Source: Mumia xiangluensis
GTDB lineage: Bacteria; Actinomycetota; Actinomycetes; Propionibacteriales; Nocardioidaceae
Direction: 5' to 3'
DNA: 64,000 nucleotides
Assembly (NCBI RefSeq): GCF_010994095.1
Contig: NZ_WJYO01000005.1
Span: 248,001 to 312,000 of the forward strand
Positions within the stretch are counted from its first letter, which is position 1. Every line of letters begins with the position of its first letter. Shown piece by piece: positions 18,067 through 27,261 of the stretch. The notes under the pieces are model-generated. The model saw nothing but the letters and a program-made list of their open reading frames with translations. It did no database searches and was not told where the DNA came from. A program made the translations under genes and the position numbers.

Positions 18067-19457
18067 CGTTCTCCTTCGGGGCTGACGGTGCTGGTTCGGG
18101 TGGCGGGCAGAGTCAGGCGGAACGTCGCTCCCTCGCCCGGTCGGTGCGGGTCGAGCGACACGGTGCCGCCATGGGCGTCGGCGATGGCCGACACGATCGA
18201 CAGGCCCAGCCCGAACCCCTCACCTCGCGGTGCGCTGCCGCGGCGGAAGCGTTCGAAGAGCACCTCACGGTCGGCCGGGCTCACGCCGGGGCCGCTGTCG
18301 CGCACCCACAGCGTGGTGCCCTCGTCGTCCACGGCGCAGCCGACGGCGATCGTGTCGCCGTCGGCCGTGTGGCGCACGGCGTTCTCGGCGAGCTGGAGGA
18401 CGGCCTGCGTCGTACGGCGGGGGTCGAGGTGCACGACCGCGCCCTCCGGGGGTGCGGCGTCGAGGATCCACGCGCGCGGTCCGAGCGCGCGGCACTTGTC
18501 GAGGATCCCGGTGACGAGGGCGACGGCGTCGACGGGCTCGGGCTGGACGAAGTCGGGCCGCCGCGCCTTCGCCAGGACCAGCAGGTCGTCGACGAGGAGG
18601 CTCATCCGGTCGACCTCGTCCAGCAGCAGTGTGCGCGTGGACGCGACCTCGTCGGGGTCTCCGACGTCCAGCAGCTCGAGGTGGCCGCGCAGGACCGTGA
18701 GCGGGGTCCGCAGCTCGTGGCCGGCGTCGTCGAGCAGCTCGCGCTGCGACGCGAACGCCTGGTCGAGGCGCTCCAGCATCTCGTTGAGGGTCTCGGTCAG
18801 GGCCGTGAGGTCGTCGCTGCCGGTGACGGGGATCCGACGGCTGAGCTCGCCGCCGTCGGTGATCCGGGCGGCCGTCGCCTGGAGGGTCCGGACCGGCCGC
18901 AGGAGCCGTCCCGCGATCAGCCATGCGACGAGGGTGATGACCAGCCACGAGCCGAGTGCGACGGCGACGTAGGTGAGGAGCATGCTGCGGATCTCCGCCC
19001 GCTGGGCGGTGACGTTCCAGGCGACGACGAAGGCCGCGTGCTTCTCCTCCGGCCCCAGCACGGGGCGTACGGCGACGACGTGACGACCTGACGTGGTCTC
19101 GACCACCGTGCTGCCCCCCTCGGCGCGGAGCCGGTCGACGGCGCTGACGAAGTCGGGGGAGGAGAACAGCGACGAGTCACGTCGCCCGAGGAAGCGCCGG
19201 TCACCGTTGCTGGAGAACGCGATGATCCGCTCGTGCGCGTTCGGCTGGTTGCGGGTCATGAACGTCGTCAGGAGCCGGTCCGGGTCGGCGAACGGCGCGT
19301 TCGTCGCGGGGTCGACGCCGCGCTCCTGCAGGGTCTGGAACTCGCGCAGCTCCTGGGTGATCTGCTCCCGGACGTGGTCGTCGACGCGGCGCAGCTCGAC
19401 GAAGTACGCGGCGAGGCCGGCGCACAGCAGGGCCACGCCCGTCAGCAGCGCCACCAC
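18063..19457 (-). CDS. Membrane sensor histidine kinase (HAMP, HisKA, HATPase)
   Basis: From GTG 19457 the product has 464 residues: a first membrane helix (1-20), an extracellular sensor region (about 22-157), a second helix (about 160-182) and a HAMP segment. The HisKA box follows, with His247 in DDAGHELRTPLTVLRG, and then the ATPase domain with LAENAVRHT, DSGPGV and GFGLGLSIV. The frame is open further upstream to CTG 19502, whose reading LSTRTAFSVRQRITG would supply the basic N-terminus typical of such kinases and would overlap the upstream stop as CTGA. The real start may therefore be that CTG. It phosphorylates the regulator encoded immediately downstream. Confidence 0.93.
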   Translation of the reverse strand: MVALLTGVALLCAGLAAYFVELRRVDDHVREQITQELREFQTLQERGVDPATNAPFADPDRLLTTFMTRNQPNAHERIIAFSSNGDRRFLGRRDSSLFSSPDFVSAVDRLRAEGGSTVVETTSGRHVVAVRPVLGPEEKHAAFVVAWNVTAQRAEIRSMLLTYVAVALGSWLVITLVAWLIAGRLLRPVRTLQATAARITDGGELSRRIPVTGSDDLTALTETLNEMLERLDQAFASQRELLDDAGHELRTPLTVLRGHLELLDVGDPDEVASTRTLLLDEVDRMSLLVDDLLVLAKARRPDFVQPEPVDAVALVTGILDKCRALGPRAWILDAAPPEGAVVHLDPRRTTQAVLQLAENAVRHTADGDTIAVGCAVDDEGTTLWVRDSGPGVSPADREVLFERFRRGSAPRGEGFGLGLSIVSAIADAHGGTVSLDPHRPGEGATFRLTLPATRTSTVSPEGER

Positions 19458-19498
19458 ACCCGTGATGCGCTGGCGTACGGAGAAGGCGGTCCGGGTGC

Positions 19499-19846
19499 TC
19501 AGTCGTCGTCCCCGTCATCGTCGGCCCCGTCGTCGTCATCGCCGTCGTCGTCGTCGAGGTCCCGTGGCGTCGGCGCCTGCTGCTGGAAGTCGTCGTCGTT
19601 GTCGTCGCCGCGGTCGTCAGCGCCGCCGTCGTCGTCGCGGTCGGTCTTCGGCGGCGCCGTGGGCGAAGGCGTCGGGGTCGGAGGAGGGGTGGTCGTCGTC
19701 GGGGGCGCCGACGGGGCGATGCGCAGCGGCTGGGTCTCGCCCGGCGCGGGCGCCGACGAGCCGAGTCCGGCGAACGCCGCCGTTGCTCCGACGACGGCGA
19801 CGAGGACGCCGAGGAGGGCGAGCGCGATCTTCGTCGAGAGCGTCAT
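19499..19846 (-). CDS. Secreted or membrane-anchored Asp-rich protein
   Basis: I do not recognise a family. The 115-residue product begins MTLSTKIALALLGVLVAVVGA, a signal peptide or anchor. A Pro/Thr-rich linker (residues about 33-66) and a tail of which more than half is aspartate, ending DDDGDDD, follow. Such a tail should bind cations such as calcium or magnesium. It is the first gene of an operon with the histidine kinase and response regulator, just upstream of the kinase. Upstream at 19880-19906 is a shortened copy of the phased operator. A role as extracellular ligand buffer or accessory to the sensor is inference. Confidence 0.7.
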   Translation of the reverse strand: MTLSTKIALALLGVLVAVVGATAAFAGLGSSAPAPGETQPLRIAPSAPPTTTTPPPTPTPSPTAPPKTDRDDDGGADDRGDDNDDDFQQQAPTPRDLDDDDGDDDDGADDDGDDD

Positions 19847-19879
19847 GTCCCCAGCATTCTCCCGCAGGGCCAAGAGAAC

Positions 19880-19906
19880 ATGAAGTCCGGATGAGAGAAC
19901 TCTCAT
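19880..19906. promoter_or_regulatory. Shorter phased operator upstream of the Asp-rich/kinase/regulator operon
   Basis: ATGAA at 19880 and ATGAG at 19891 are 11 bp apart, and CTCAT follows at 19902. The ATGAG-to-CTCAT spacing is identical to the GTGAG-to-CTCAC spacing at 15849-15864. It lies 34-60 bases upstream of ATG 19846, the right place for autoregulation. Confidence 0.5.
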
Positions 19907-19958
19907 GGAGCGGGGGAGCGACCGACGGCGCGGACGTCGTCCGTGGCACAGTTGCCCT

Positions 19959-20915
19959 GTGAACGTGTGGCGAGCGATCGACGGAGCGCAGGTAGGCGCC
20001 CGCAGCGCACCGAGCGTGGCGACCATCGGCGTCTTCGACGGCGTCCACGCCGGGCATCGTCGCGTGCTGGCGCGGGCGAAGAACCTCGCTGCGGAGACCG
20101 GGGCACGCCCGCTCCCCGTCGTGGCGGTCACGTTCGACCCTCACCCGACCGCCGTGTTCGCGCCGGACCGCGCGCCGTTGATGCTGACGACGGTCGAGCA
20201 GCGGATCGACCTGCTGCGCGCCGCCGGGGCCGACGAGGTCCGCGTGCTGGCGTTCTCGGCGGAGATGGCCCGGTGGACCCCCGAGGAGTTCGTCGACCGC
20301 ATCCTCGTCGGCGAGCTCCGCGCGGCAGGCGTCGTCGTCGGCGCGAACTTCACCTACGGCAGCCGGGCTGCGGGCGACGCCAGCACGCTCGTCGCGAGCG
20401 GGTCGGAGCACGGTTTCGTGGCGGAGGGGCTGGGCCTCGACGGCCGCGACGACGTCGTCTACTCGTCGACGTACGTGCGTGGCCTCGTGGCCGAGGGCGA
20501 CGTCGCCGAGGCGGCACACGTCCTCCAGCGCCCGCACAGCATCCGCGGCGTCGTCGTCGAGGGCGACAAGCGCGGTCGCGAGATGGGTTTCCCCACCGCC
20601 AACGTCCTCCCGCCGTACGGCATGGCGGTGCCGGCGGACGGCGTGTACGCAGGCTGGCTGCGGCGGTGCGACGGCGGCGACCCTCTGCCGGCGGCGATCA
20701 GCGTCGGCAGCAACCCGACGTTCGACGGGGTCCAGCGCCGCGTCGAGTCGTACGCGCTCGATCGCGACGACCTCGAGCTGTACGGCGTCGAGGTCGAGGT
20801 CTCGTTCGTGTCCCGCATCCGCGGCCAGGTTCGGTTCGAGGGCATGGAGGCGCTCGTGCAACGCATGCGGCACGACGTCGTCGAGGTCCGCGAGGCCCTC
20901 AGCGCCACGCACTGA
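19959..20915 (+). CDS. ribF: Bifunctional riboflavin kinase/FAD synthetase
   Basis: RibF phosphorylates riboflavin to FMN and adenylates FMN to FAD. The 318-residue product has an N-terminal nucleotidyltransferase domain with TIGVFDGVHAGHRRVL (about 22-37) and VTFDPHPTAVF, and a C-terminal flavokinase domain with GDKRGREMGFPTANV and NPTFDGVQRRVESYAL. GTG 19959 gives a start MNVWRAIDG that matches relatives; a frame extension upstream would run through the operator. It is the expected gene after truB, here separated from it by the signalling block. Confidence 0.95.
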   Translation: MNVWRAIDGAQVGARSAPSVATIGVFDGVHAGHRRVLARAKNLAAETGARPLPVVAVTFDPHPTAVFAPDRAPLMLTTVEQRIDLLRAAGADEVRVLAFSAEMARWTPEEFVDRILVGELRAAGVVVGANFTYGSRAAGDASTLVASGSEHGFVAEGLGLDGRDDVVYSSTYVRGLVAEGDVAEAAHVLQRPHSIRGVVVEGDKRGREMGFPTANVLPPYGMAVPADGVYAGWLRRCDGGDPLPAAISVGSNPTFDGVQRRVESYALDRDDLELYGVEVEVSFVSRIRGQVRFEGMEALVQRMRHDVVEVREALSATH

Positions 20916-20929
20916 GGGCGGGCTCCGGG

Positions 20930-22552
20930 TCAGTGGTGGTGGCGAGGCGTCGGTGACGCTTCGTCGGACGCGTCCGGCGTGTCCGACCCTCGTCCTGCCG
21001 GCACCACGACGAACTGCCCCATCGCGCCGGCGTCCTCGTGCCGCAGCAGGTGGCAGTGGAACATGTACGGCGTGTCCGCCGCCTCGTCGGTGCCGGCCGG
21101 GAGGTCGAAGCGCAGCGCGACGCGGACCTGCTTTCCCGGGCGAACGCTGACGGTGTCCTTCCAGCCGCGCTGGTCGGGCGACGGCTCCTCTCCGTCGACG
21201 TCGAGCACCTGGAACTGCACGTCGTGCACGTGGAAGTTGTGCGGGCTGCCGTCTCGGGCCGACAGCTCCCAGATCTCGGTCGTTCCCGCCTCGACCTGGG
21301 CGTCGATGCGGCTCATGTCCATCTCGAGCCCGTTGATCGCCTGCGAGCTCACCGCGAACGCGCGGGTCCGTACGGCGTCGTCGGGATCGACGTCAGGCGC
21401 GGGTGCGAGTCGACGGGGGAGCGGTGCTGAGGGGGTGAGCCGGTCGGCGGCGCGCAGCTCGAGGACGTCGAGGTGGTCGTCGTCGCCGGCGAGCCGGTTC
21501 GAGTCCGCGACCCGCTCAGGCAGCGGCGCGCTGCGCAGGACGGTGCGTTCGCCCGGCTCCATGGTCACGACGATCTCGGCGCGCTCGCCGGGCGTGAGGA
21601 CGATCTCCTCGAGCTGGGACGGCTGCTCGACGAGACCGCCATCGGTGCCGACGAGGGCGAAGGAGCGCCGGTCGGAGAACGTGAACGTGAACGTCCGCGC
21701 GCTGGAAGCGTTGAGCAGGCGGTAGCGGGTGCGTTCGGCCGTCACCTCGTCGTACGGCCCGGGTGTGCCGTTGACGAGGATCGTGTCCCCGAGCAGCCCG
21801 ACGGGGCTGAGGAACGACCCGTTCTCGTCGAGACGTCCGTCGTCCTCGAGCTGGACGTCCTGCACGATCAGCGGGACGTCGTCGACGCCGTAGGTGTGGG
21901 GGAGCGCGGGTCCGTCGTCTGTCGAGGTGGTGCCGGGCGACCCGGCGTCGTCGAGGACGAACATCCCCGCCAGCCCGCGTCGTACGTGTGCAGCGGTCTC
22001 GCCGTGCGGGTGCGGGTGGTACCAGAGGGTGGCCGCGGGCTGGTCGATCGTCCAGTGCGGCTTCCACGTCGTGCCCGGTGCGATGGCCTGGTGGGGGCCA
22101 CCGTCCATCGCCGGCGGCAGGTGCATGCCGTGCCAGTGCACGGTGCTGGTCTCACCGACGTCGTTGGTGACCTCGACGCGGACCTTCTCGCCCCGGGTCG
22201 CCCGGAGCGTGGGACCCAGGAAGTCGCCGTCGAACCCCCACGTCGGGGTCGGGCGCGGCGCCCCGAAGTCGGACTCGCCCTCCTGCATGCGCAGGGCGAA
22301 CACGCGGGTGCCGTCGGCCTCGACCCGCGACTCCGCGAGCGGGGGCACGGCCAGCGGACGGTCGAAGTCCACCGTGCCCACCGTGTCGACCTTGGCGTTC
22401 AGGAGCGAGACCGCGATGAACACGGCGAATCCTCCGACCGCGAGCACCGCGAGGGACACGACGCCGCCGAGGACGATCAGCACGCCACGGCGCCGACGAC
22501 GGCGCGGCGGCGGGGCGTACGGGGCGTACGGGCTGGGTTCGGATGGCGTCAC
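20930..22552 (-). CDS. Multicopper oxidase with N-terminal membrane anchor
   Basis: The 540-residue product is a three-domain multicopper oxidase that would oxidise a substrate such as Cu(I), a metal or a phenol and reduce oxygen to water outside the membrane. A cytoplasmic Pro/Arg-rich start (APPPRRRRRRG) precedes one helix (about 22-46). Copper motifs are HWHGMHLP and WYHPHPHGE in domain 1, and HNFHVHDVQF and MFHCHLLRHEDAGAM in domain 3; all trinuclear and type 1 ligands are present, including the axial Met. The C-terminus ends in HHH. GTG 22552 is chosen because the basic start and anchor follow directly. It is convergent with ribF. Confidence 0.92.
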   Translation of the reverse strand: MTPSEPSPYAPYAPPPRRRRRRGVLIVLGGVVSLAVLAVGGFAVFIAVSLLNAKVDTVGTVDFDRPLAVPPLAESRVEADGTRVFALRMQEGESDFGAPRPTPTWGFDGDFLGPTLRATRGEKVRVEVTNDVGETSTVHWHGMHLPPAMDGGPHQAIAPGTTWKPHWTIDQPAATLWYHPHPHGETAAHVRRGLAGMFVLDDAGSPGTTSTDDGPALPHTYGVDDVPLIVQDVQLEDDGRLDENGSFLSPVGLLGDTILVNGTPGPYDEVTAERTRYRLLNASSARTFTFTFSDRRSFALVGTDGGLVEQPSQLEEIVLTPGERAEIVVTMEPGERTVLRSAPLPERVADSNRLAGDDDHLDVLELRAADRLTPSAPLPRRLAPAPDVDPDDAVRTRAFAVSSQAINGLEMDMSRIDAQVEAGTTEIWELSARDGSPHNFHVHDVQFQVLDVDGEEPSPDQRGWKDTVSVRPGKQVRVALRFDLPAGTDEAADTPYMFHCHLLRHEDAGAMGQFVVVPAGRGSDTPDASDEASPTPRHHH

Positions 22553-22604
22553 GCGAACCAGCCTTGCCGGGGAGCACGACCGATTCCAAGGGTGACGCGG
22601 TGAA

Positions 22605-22633
22605 GTCAGGGATGGTTCCGGGCAGACCCTGAC
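22605..22633. terminator. Weak hairpin between the acidic gene and the oxidase gene
   Basis: GTCAGGG (22605-22611) and CCCTGAC (22627-22633) can pair around a 15-base loop. It lies downstream of the acidic gene and upstream of the oxidase on the same strand, so it could be a terminator or part of an operator. Confidence 0.3.
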
Positions 22634-22650
22634 AGGGATCTGCGGGGGCC

Positions 22651-22872
22651 TCAGTCGCGGTCGAAGTCGTCGTCCAGGGCGACCTCCCACGCCTGGTCGA
22701 TCTGGTCGGCCTCGGCCGCCTCGGCGAACGGATCCACCTCGTCGACGTCGATCCGCGGCGTAGGATCGAGGTCCGGATCAGGCGTGAGGCGCTCGTCGGC
22801 CGGGTCGTCGTCGAGCGGGGCCTCGGTGTCGTACGCCTCGGTCTCGAAGGGATCGGTCTCGAACGTGGACAT
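22651..22872 (-). CDS. Small, very acidic protein of unknown function
   Basis: The 73-residue product starts at ATG 22872, preceded by an excellent GGAGGTGAG. About 40 percent of residues are Asp or Glu, with a few Pro and Thr and only one Arg until the last residues. Motifs repeat loosely as DPFETEAYDTEAP and DPFAEAAEADQ. No signal peptide, cysteine or known domain is visible. It is divergent from rpsO and precedes the oxidase by 98 bases. The strong ribosome binding site and intact frame support a real gene; the role is unknown. Confidence 0.6.
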   Translation of the reverse strand: MSTFETDPFETEAYDTEAPLDDDPADERLTPDPDLDPTPRIDVDEVDPFAEAAEADQIDQAWEVALDDDFDRD

Positions 22873-22973
22873 GTGGCTCACCTCCGTGATCGCCTTCCTT
22901 CGATGGTGACCTCGGGGACCGGGCAGCGCAAGAGCGCCGGGGTGACCGATTAGGGATGGCTTCACGCCGCTGA

Positions 22974-22979
22974 TATCCT
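22974..22979 (+). promoter_or_regulatory. -10 box (TATCCT) for rpsO
   Basis: TATCCT is the best TAnnnT match in the gap between the acidic gene and rpsO. It is 86 bases before GTG 23066. Confidence 0.45.
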
Positions 22980-23065
22980 GGTCGCTGCCGTCAGAACGGC
23001 CACGGATCCAGAGTGCCCGGGTGAACATGCCCCGGCGCGCCGTGCAACGACCAGAAGGAGACCGC

Positions 23066-23362
23066 GTGAGCGCGACCAAGACCTACACCCCGGCCGAGAT
23101 CAAGGATGTCGACCGCAAGGACATCATCGCCGAGTTCGCCACGACCGAGGGCGACACCGGTTCTCCGGAGGTCCAGGTGGCCCTCCTCACGGCGCGCATC
23201 GCGCACCTGACGGAGCACCTCAAGACGCACAAGCACGACCACCACAGCCGGCGCGGCCTGCTCCTGATGGTCGGTCAGCGTCGTCGCCTCCTGAACTACC
23301 TCCAGAAGAACGACATCACCCGCTACCGCAGCCTCATCGAGCGCCTCGGTCTGCGCCGATGA
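23066..23362 (+). CDS. rpsO: Small-subunit ribosomal protein S15
   Basis: S15 binds the central domain of 16S rRNA early in 30S assembly. The 98-residue product contains the full S15 sequence, including [30 protein letters not shown] and [27 protein letters not shown] 23066 with AGAAGGAG at 23053-23060 gives an N-terminus about nine residues longer than the usual 89-residue protein; no nearer start has a comparable ribosome binding site. Confidence 0.97.
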   Translation: MSATKTYTPAEIKDVDRKDIIAEFATTEGDTGSPEVQVALLTARIAHLTEHLKTHKHDHHSRRGLLLMVGQRRRLLNYLQKNDITRYRSLIERLGLRR

Positions 23363-23368
23363 GCTGAG

Positions 23369-23407
23369 CGACGAGCGGCCCCTCCGCCACGGACGGGCCG
23401 CTCGTCG
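23369..23407 (+). terminator. rpsO terminator hairpin
   Basis: Perfect 13-base arms (23369-23381 CGACGAGCGGCCC; 23395-23407 its complement) surround a 13-base loop, starting six bases after the rpsO stop. It separates rpsO from pnp. Confidence 0.7.
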
Positions 23408-23690
23408 CATGCACGGGGCGTCCAGGCTCGGGCAGACTGGGCAGGGACACCCCCGACTGACAACTTCACATCGCACCACCAGCAGACGGAGCAGCGCACG
23501 GGGCGACGCTCGGTCCTCGGTAGTGGTCCTCGGATGGCCCGCACGCAACCGCGTGCCGCAGCACTTCGCGGACCTCGATCGAAGACCGGCGCCCACCGGG
23601 GCCGATGGCGCACCCAGACGGTGTGCACACCCGCTCGCGTGACTGCTCCGCGAGACGCACGCGCCGGACGCGCGTGAGAAAGGGATACCC
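23408..23690 (+). other. Long untranslated leader upstream of pnp
   Basis: These 283 bases between the rpsO hairpin and ATG 23691 contain no convincing gene. An AGAAAGGG sits near the pnp start. In other bacteria pnp leaders are cut by RNase III and mediate autoregulation; I see no long perfect stem here that proves the same. Confidence 0.4.
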
Positions 23691-25934
23691 ATGACGGGAC
23701 CCGAGATCCACTCCACGACTGCCGTGATCGACAACGGTCGCTTCGGCAAGCGGGAGATCCGCTTCGAGACCGGTGTGCTGGCCCGCCAGGCCGCCGGCTC
23801 CGTGACCGCCTTCCTCGACGACGACACGATGCTGCTGTCGGCGACGACGGCCGGCAAGCACCCCAAGGACCACTTCGACTTCTTCCCGCTGACGGTCGAC
23901 GTCGAGGAGCGCATGTACGCCGCGGGACGCATCCCCGGCTCGTTCTTCCGCCGCGAGGGCCGCCCGAGCGAGGACGCGATCCTCACCTGCCGCCTGATCG
24001 ACCGCCCGCTGCGCCCGACCTTCAAGAAGGGCCTGCGCAACGAGGTCCAGGTCGTCATCACGGTGATGGCGCTCAACCCCGACGTCGCCTACGACGTCCT
24101 CGCGATCAACGCCGCCTCGGCGTCGACGCAGATCTCGGGGCTGCCGTTCTCCGGTCCGATCGGTGGCGTCCGCGTGGCGCTCATCGACGGCCAGTGGGTG
24201 GCCTTCCCGAAGCACTCCGAGCTTGAGAACGCGGTGTTCGACATGGTCGTCGCCGGCCGGATCGCAGGCGACGACGTCGCGATCATGATGGTCGAGGCCG
24301 AGTCGACCGAGGTGACCTGGGACCTCGTCCGCGGCGGCGCCACCGCGCCGACCGAAGAGGTCGTGGCCGAGGGCCTCGAGGCTGCGAAGCCGTTCATCCG
24401 CACCCTGTGCGAGGCGCAGGCCGCGCTCGCCGCGTCGGCTGCCAAGCCGGTGCAGGAGTTCCCGGTCTTCCTGGACTACGAGGACGACGTGTACGCCGCG
24501 GTCGAGGCCGCTGCTGCCGAGGACATCCGTGCGGCGCTGACCATCGCGGGCAAGGCGGAGCGCGAGGACAAGCTCGACGCGATCAAGGCCGACGTGCTCG
24601 ACAAGCTCGGCGAGGAGTTCGCGGGCCGCGAGAAGGAGATCGGCGCGGCTGTCCGCTCGGTCACCAAGCAGCTCGTCCGCCAGCGCGTCCTGACCGACAA
24701 GATCCGCATCGACGGCCGCGGCCTCGCCGACATCCGTACGCTCCACGCCGAGGTCAGCGCCATCCCGCGCGTCCACGGCTCGGCGCTGTTCGAGCGCGGC
24801 GAGACCCAGATCCTGGGTGTCACGACGCTCAACATGCTGACGATGGAGCAGAAGCTCGACACGCTGTCGCCGGAGCGCAGCCGTCGCTACCTGCACAACT
24901 ACAACTTCCCGCCGTACTCGACCGGTGAGACCGGCCGCGTCGGCTCGCCGAAGCGTCGCGAGATCGGCCACGGCGCGCTCGCGGGCCGCGCGCTCATGCC
25001 GGTGCTGCCGACGCGCGAGGAGTTCCCGTACGCGATCCGCCAGGTCTCCGAGGCGCTGAGCTCGAACGGCTCCACCTCGATGGGCTCGGTCTGCGCGTCG
25101 ACGATGTCGCTGCTCAACGCCGGCGTGCCGCTGCGCGCACCGGTCGCGGGCATCGCGATGGGCCTGATCTCGGGTGAGGTCGACGGCTCGACCGAGTACG
25201 TGACGCTGACCGACATCCTCGGCGCCGAGGATGCCTTCGGCGACATGGACTTCAAGGTCGCCGGCACGCGCGAGTTCGTCACCGCGCTGCAGCTCGACAC
25301 CAAGCTCGACGGCATCCCGGCGTCGGTCCTCGGAGGCGCGCTGACCCAGGCGCGCGACGCCCGGTTCGCGATCCTCGACGTGATGAACGAGGCCATCGCC
25401 GAGCCCGACGAGATGTCGCTCTACGCGCCGCGGATCATCACGATCCGGATCCCGGTCGACAAGATCGGCGAGGTCATCGGCCCCAAGGGCAAGGTCATCA
25501 ACCAGATCCAGGACGACACGGGCGCGCAGATCACGCTCGAGGACGACGGGACCGTCTACGTCGGCGCGGAGTCGGGCGAGGCTGCCGAGGCAGCACGTGC
25601 GGCGATCAACGCGATCGCCAACCCGACGATGCCCGAGGTCGGCGAGCGCTACCTCGGCACGGTCGTCAAGACGACGAACTTCGGTGCGTTCGTCTCGCTG
25701 ATGCCCGGCAAGGACGGCCTGCTGCACATCAGCAAGCTCCGCGACCTCAACGACGGCAAGCGCGTCGAGAACGTCGAGGACGTCGTCAAGGTCGGCCAGA
25801 AGGTCATGGTCGCGATCGCCGAGATCGACGACCGCGGCAAGCTGTCGCTGATCCCCGCCGTCGAGGAGTCCGCCTCCTCCGACGAGGCACCCGCCGAGGG
25901 TGCCGACGAGGCCAAGGCCGACAGCGCTTCGTGA
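23691..25934 (+). CDS. pnp: Polynucleotide phosphorylase
   Basis: PNPase degrades RNA 3' to 5' with phosphate and is part of the degradosome. The 747-residue product contains two RNase PH domains, with [25 protein letters not shown] in the first and [17 protein letters not shown] in the second. A linking helical domain separates them. A KH domain ([17 protein letters not shown], about 590-610) and an S1 domain ([20 protein letters not shown], about 650 onward) follow. An acidic Ala/Glu tail ends it. Its stop overlaps the start of the M16 peptidase gene (GTGA). Confidence 0.97.
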   Translation: MTGPEIHSTTAVIDNGRFGKREIRFETGVLARQAAGSVTAFLDDDTMLLSATTAGKHPKDHFDFFPLTVDVEERMYAAGRIPGSFFRREGRPSEDAILTCRLIDRPLRPTFKKGLRNEVQVVITVMALNPDVAYDVLAINAASASTQISGLPFSGPIGGVRVALIDGQWVAFPKHSELENAVFDMVVAGRIAGDDVAIMMVEAESTEVTWDLVRGGATAPTEEVVAEGLEAAKPFIRTLCEAQAALAASAAKPVQEFPVFLDYEDDVYAAVEAAAAEDIRAALTIAGKAEREDKLDAIKADVLDKLGEEFAGREKEIGAAVRSVTKQLVRQRVLTDKIRIDGRGLADIRTLHAEVSAIPRVHGSALFERGETQILGVTTLNMLTMEQKLDTLSPERSRRYLHNYNFPPYSTGETGRVGSPKRREIGHGALAGRALMPVLPTREEFPYAIRQVSEALSSNGSTSMGSVCASTMSLLNAGVPLRAPVAGIAMGLISGEVDGSTEYVTLTDILGAEDAFGDMDFKVAGTREFVTALQLDTKLDGIPASVLGGALTQARDARFAILDVMNEAIAEPDEMSLYAPRIITIRIPVDKIGEVIGPKGKVINQIQDDTGAQITLEDDGTVYVGAESGEAAEAARAAINAIANPTMPEVGERYLGTVVKTTNFGAFVSLMPGKDGLLHISKLRDLNDGKRVENVEDVVKVGQKVMVAIAEIDDRGKLSLIPAVEESASSDEAPAEGADEAKADSAS

Positions 25935-27259
25935 CCGTCCCGCTCGACCCGGCGCAGCCCCCGGGCACCACACGCACCCTCCTCACCGACGGAGGTCTGG
26001 TTCGACGCACCGTCCTCGAGGGCGGGCTGCGTGTGGTGACCGAGGCGATGCCGGGCGTGCGGACGGCAACGATCGGCATCTGGGTGGGGGTCGGATCTCG
26101 CGACGAGACCCCCACCCTGTCCGGTGCCTCGCACTTCCTCGAGCACCTGCTGTTCAAGGGGACGCCGAAGCGCTCGGCGCTCGAGATCTCGGCCGCGCTC
26201 GACGCGGTCGGTGGTGAGATGAACGCCTTCACGGGCAAGGAGTACACGTGCTACCACGCACGAGTGCTCGACGACGACCTGCCGCTGGCGGTCGACGTCC
26301 TCGCCGACATGGTCACCGACTCGGTGATCACCGCGGACGATGTCGAGGCCGAGCGTGACGTCATCCTCGAAGAGATCGCGATGAACGAGGACGATCCCGA
26401 CGACGTCGTCCACAGTCTCGCGACGTCGCTCGCCTGGGGAGACACCCCGCTCGGTCGCCCGGTCGCCGGCGACCCCCTCACGATCCGTGGCCTGTCGCGA
26501 GCCCAGATCCTCCGCTACTACCGCCGTCGGTACGTGCCGTCGTCGATCGTCGTGTCCGTCGCCGGCAACGTCGACCACGATCGAGTCGTCGCCCAGGTCG
26601 CCACGGCGTTCGAGTCGGCGCTCACGGCCGCGGGCGACGCCAGCCCCGCGGCGGCCCGCAAGGCCGGTGGGCGCAGCATGCGCTTCCGCCGTGCGCGGGG
26701 GCTCGTCACCCGCCCGACCGAGCAGGCGAACGTCGTCGCCGCGCTCCCCGGCATCGCCCGCAGCGACGAGCGGCGTCACACGCTCGGTGTGCTCAACGCC
26801 GTTCTCGGCGGCGGCATGTCGTCGCGCCTCTTCCAGGAGATCCGCGAGAAGCGCGGCCTCGCGTACTCCGTCTACTCGTTCGGCGCGAACTACGCGGACG
26901 CCGGGATGCTCGGCGTCTACGCGGGCTGCGCGCCCGGCAAGCTCGGCGACGTCCTCAAGGTCGTCGGCGACGAGCTCGGTGCCTTCGCCGACCACGGCCC
27001 GACCGAGGACGAGCTCGAGCGCGGCAAGGGCCAGCTCAAGGGCAGCGTCGTCCTCGGACTCGAGGACCCGGCGTCACGGATGTCCCGGATCGCCAAGGCC
27101 GACCTCCTCAACGGAGAGATCGCCGGTCTCGACGAGATGCTCGCTCGCATCGACGCCGTCACGCTCGACGACGCCCGTGAGGTTGCCCAGATGTTCGCCG
27201 GCAAGCCCGCGCTCGCGGTTGTCGGCCCGTTCGAGTCGCTCGACTCCATCGACGCCTGA
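25931..27259 (+). CDS. M16-family zinc metallopeptidase
   Basis: The 442-residue product is a pitrilysin-type peptidase related to mitochondrial processing peptidase. The inverted zinc motif H68-F-L-E71-H72 is seen in [11 protein letters not shown], and the third zinc ligand is in the downstream [18 protein letters not shown]. The C-terminal half holds the second M16 domain. This gene directly follows pnp in nearly all actinobacteria (often called pepR). It is coupled to pnp by GTGA overlap. The substrate is unknown. Confidence 0.93.
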   Translation: MTVPLDPAQPPGTTRTLLTDGGLVRRTVLEGGLRVVTEAMPGVRTATIGIWVGVGSRDETPTLSGASHFLEHLLFKGTPKRSALEISAALDAVGGEMNAFTGKEYTCYHARVLDDDLPLAVDVLADMVTDSVITADDVEAERDVILEEIAMNEDDPDDVVHSLATSLAWGDTPLGRPVAGDPLTIRGLSRAQILRYYRRRYVPSSIVVSVAGNVDHDRVVAQVATAFESALTAAGDASPAAARKAGGRSMRFRRARGLVTRPTEQANVVAALPGIARSDERRHTLGVLNAVLGGGMSSRLFQEIREKRGLAYSVYSFGANYADAGMLGVYAGCAPGKLGDVLKVVGDELGAFADHGPTEDELERGKGQLKGSVVLGLEDPASRMSRIAKADLLNGEIAGLDEMLARIDAVTLDDAREVAQMFAGKPALAVVGPFESLDSIDA

Positions 27260-27261
27260 CG

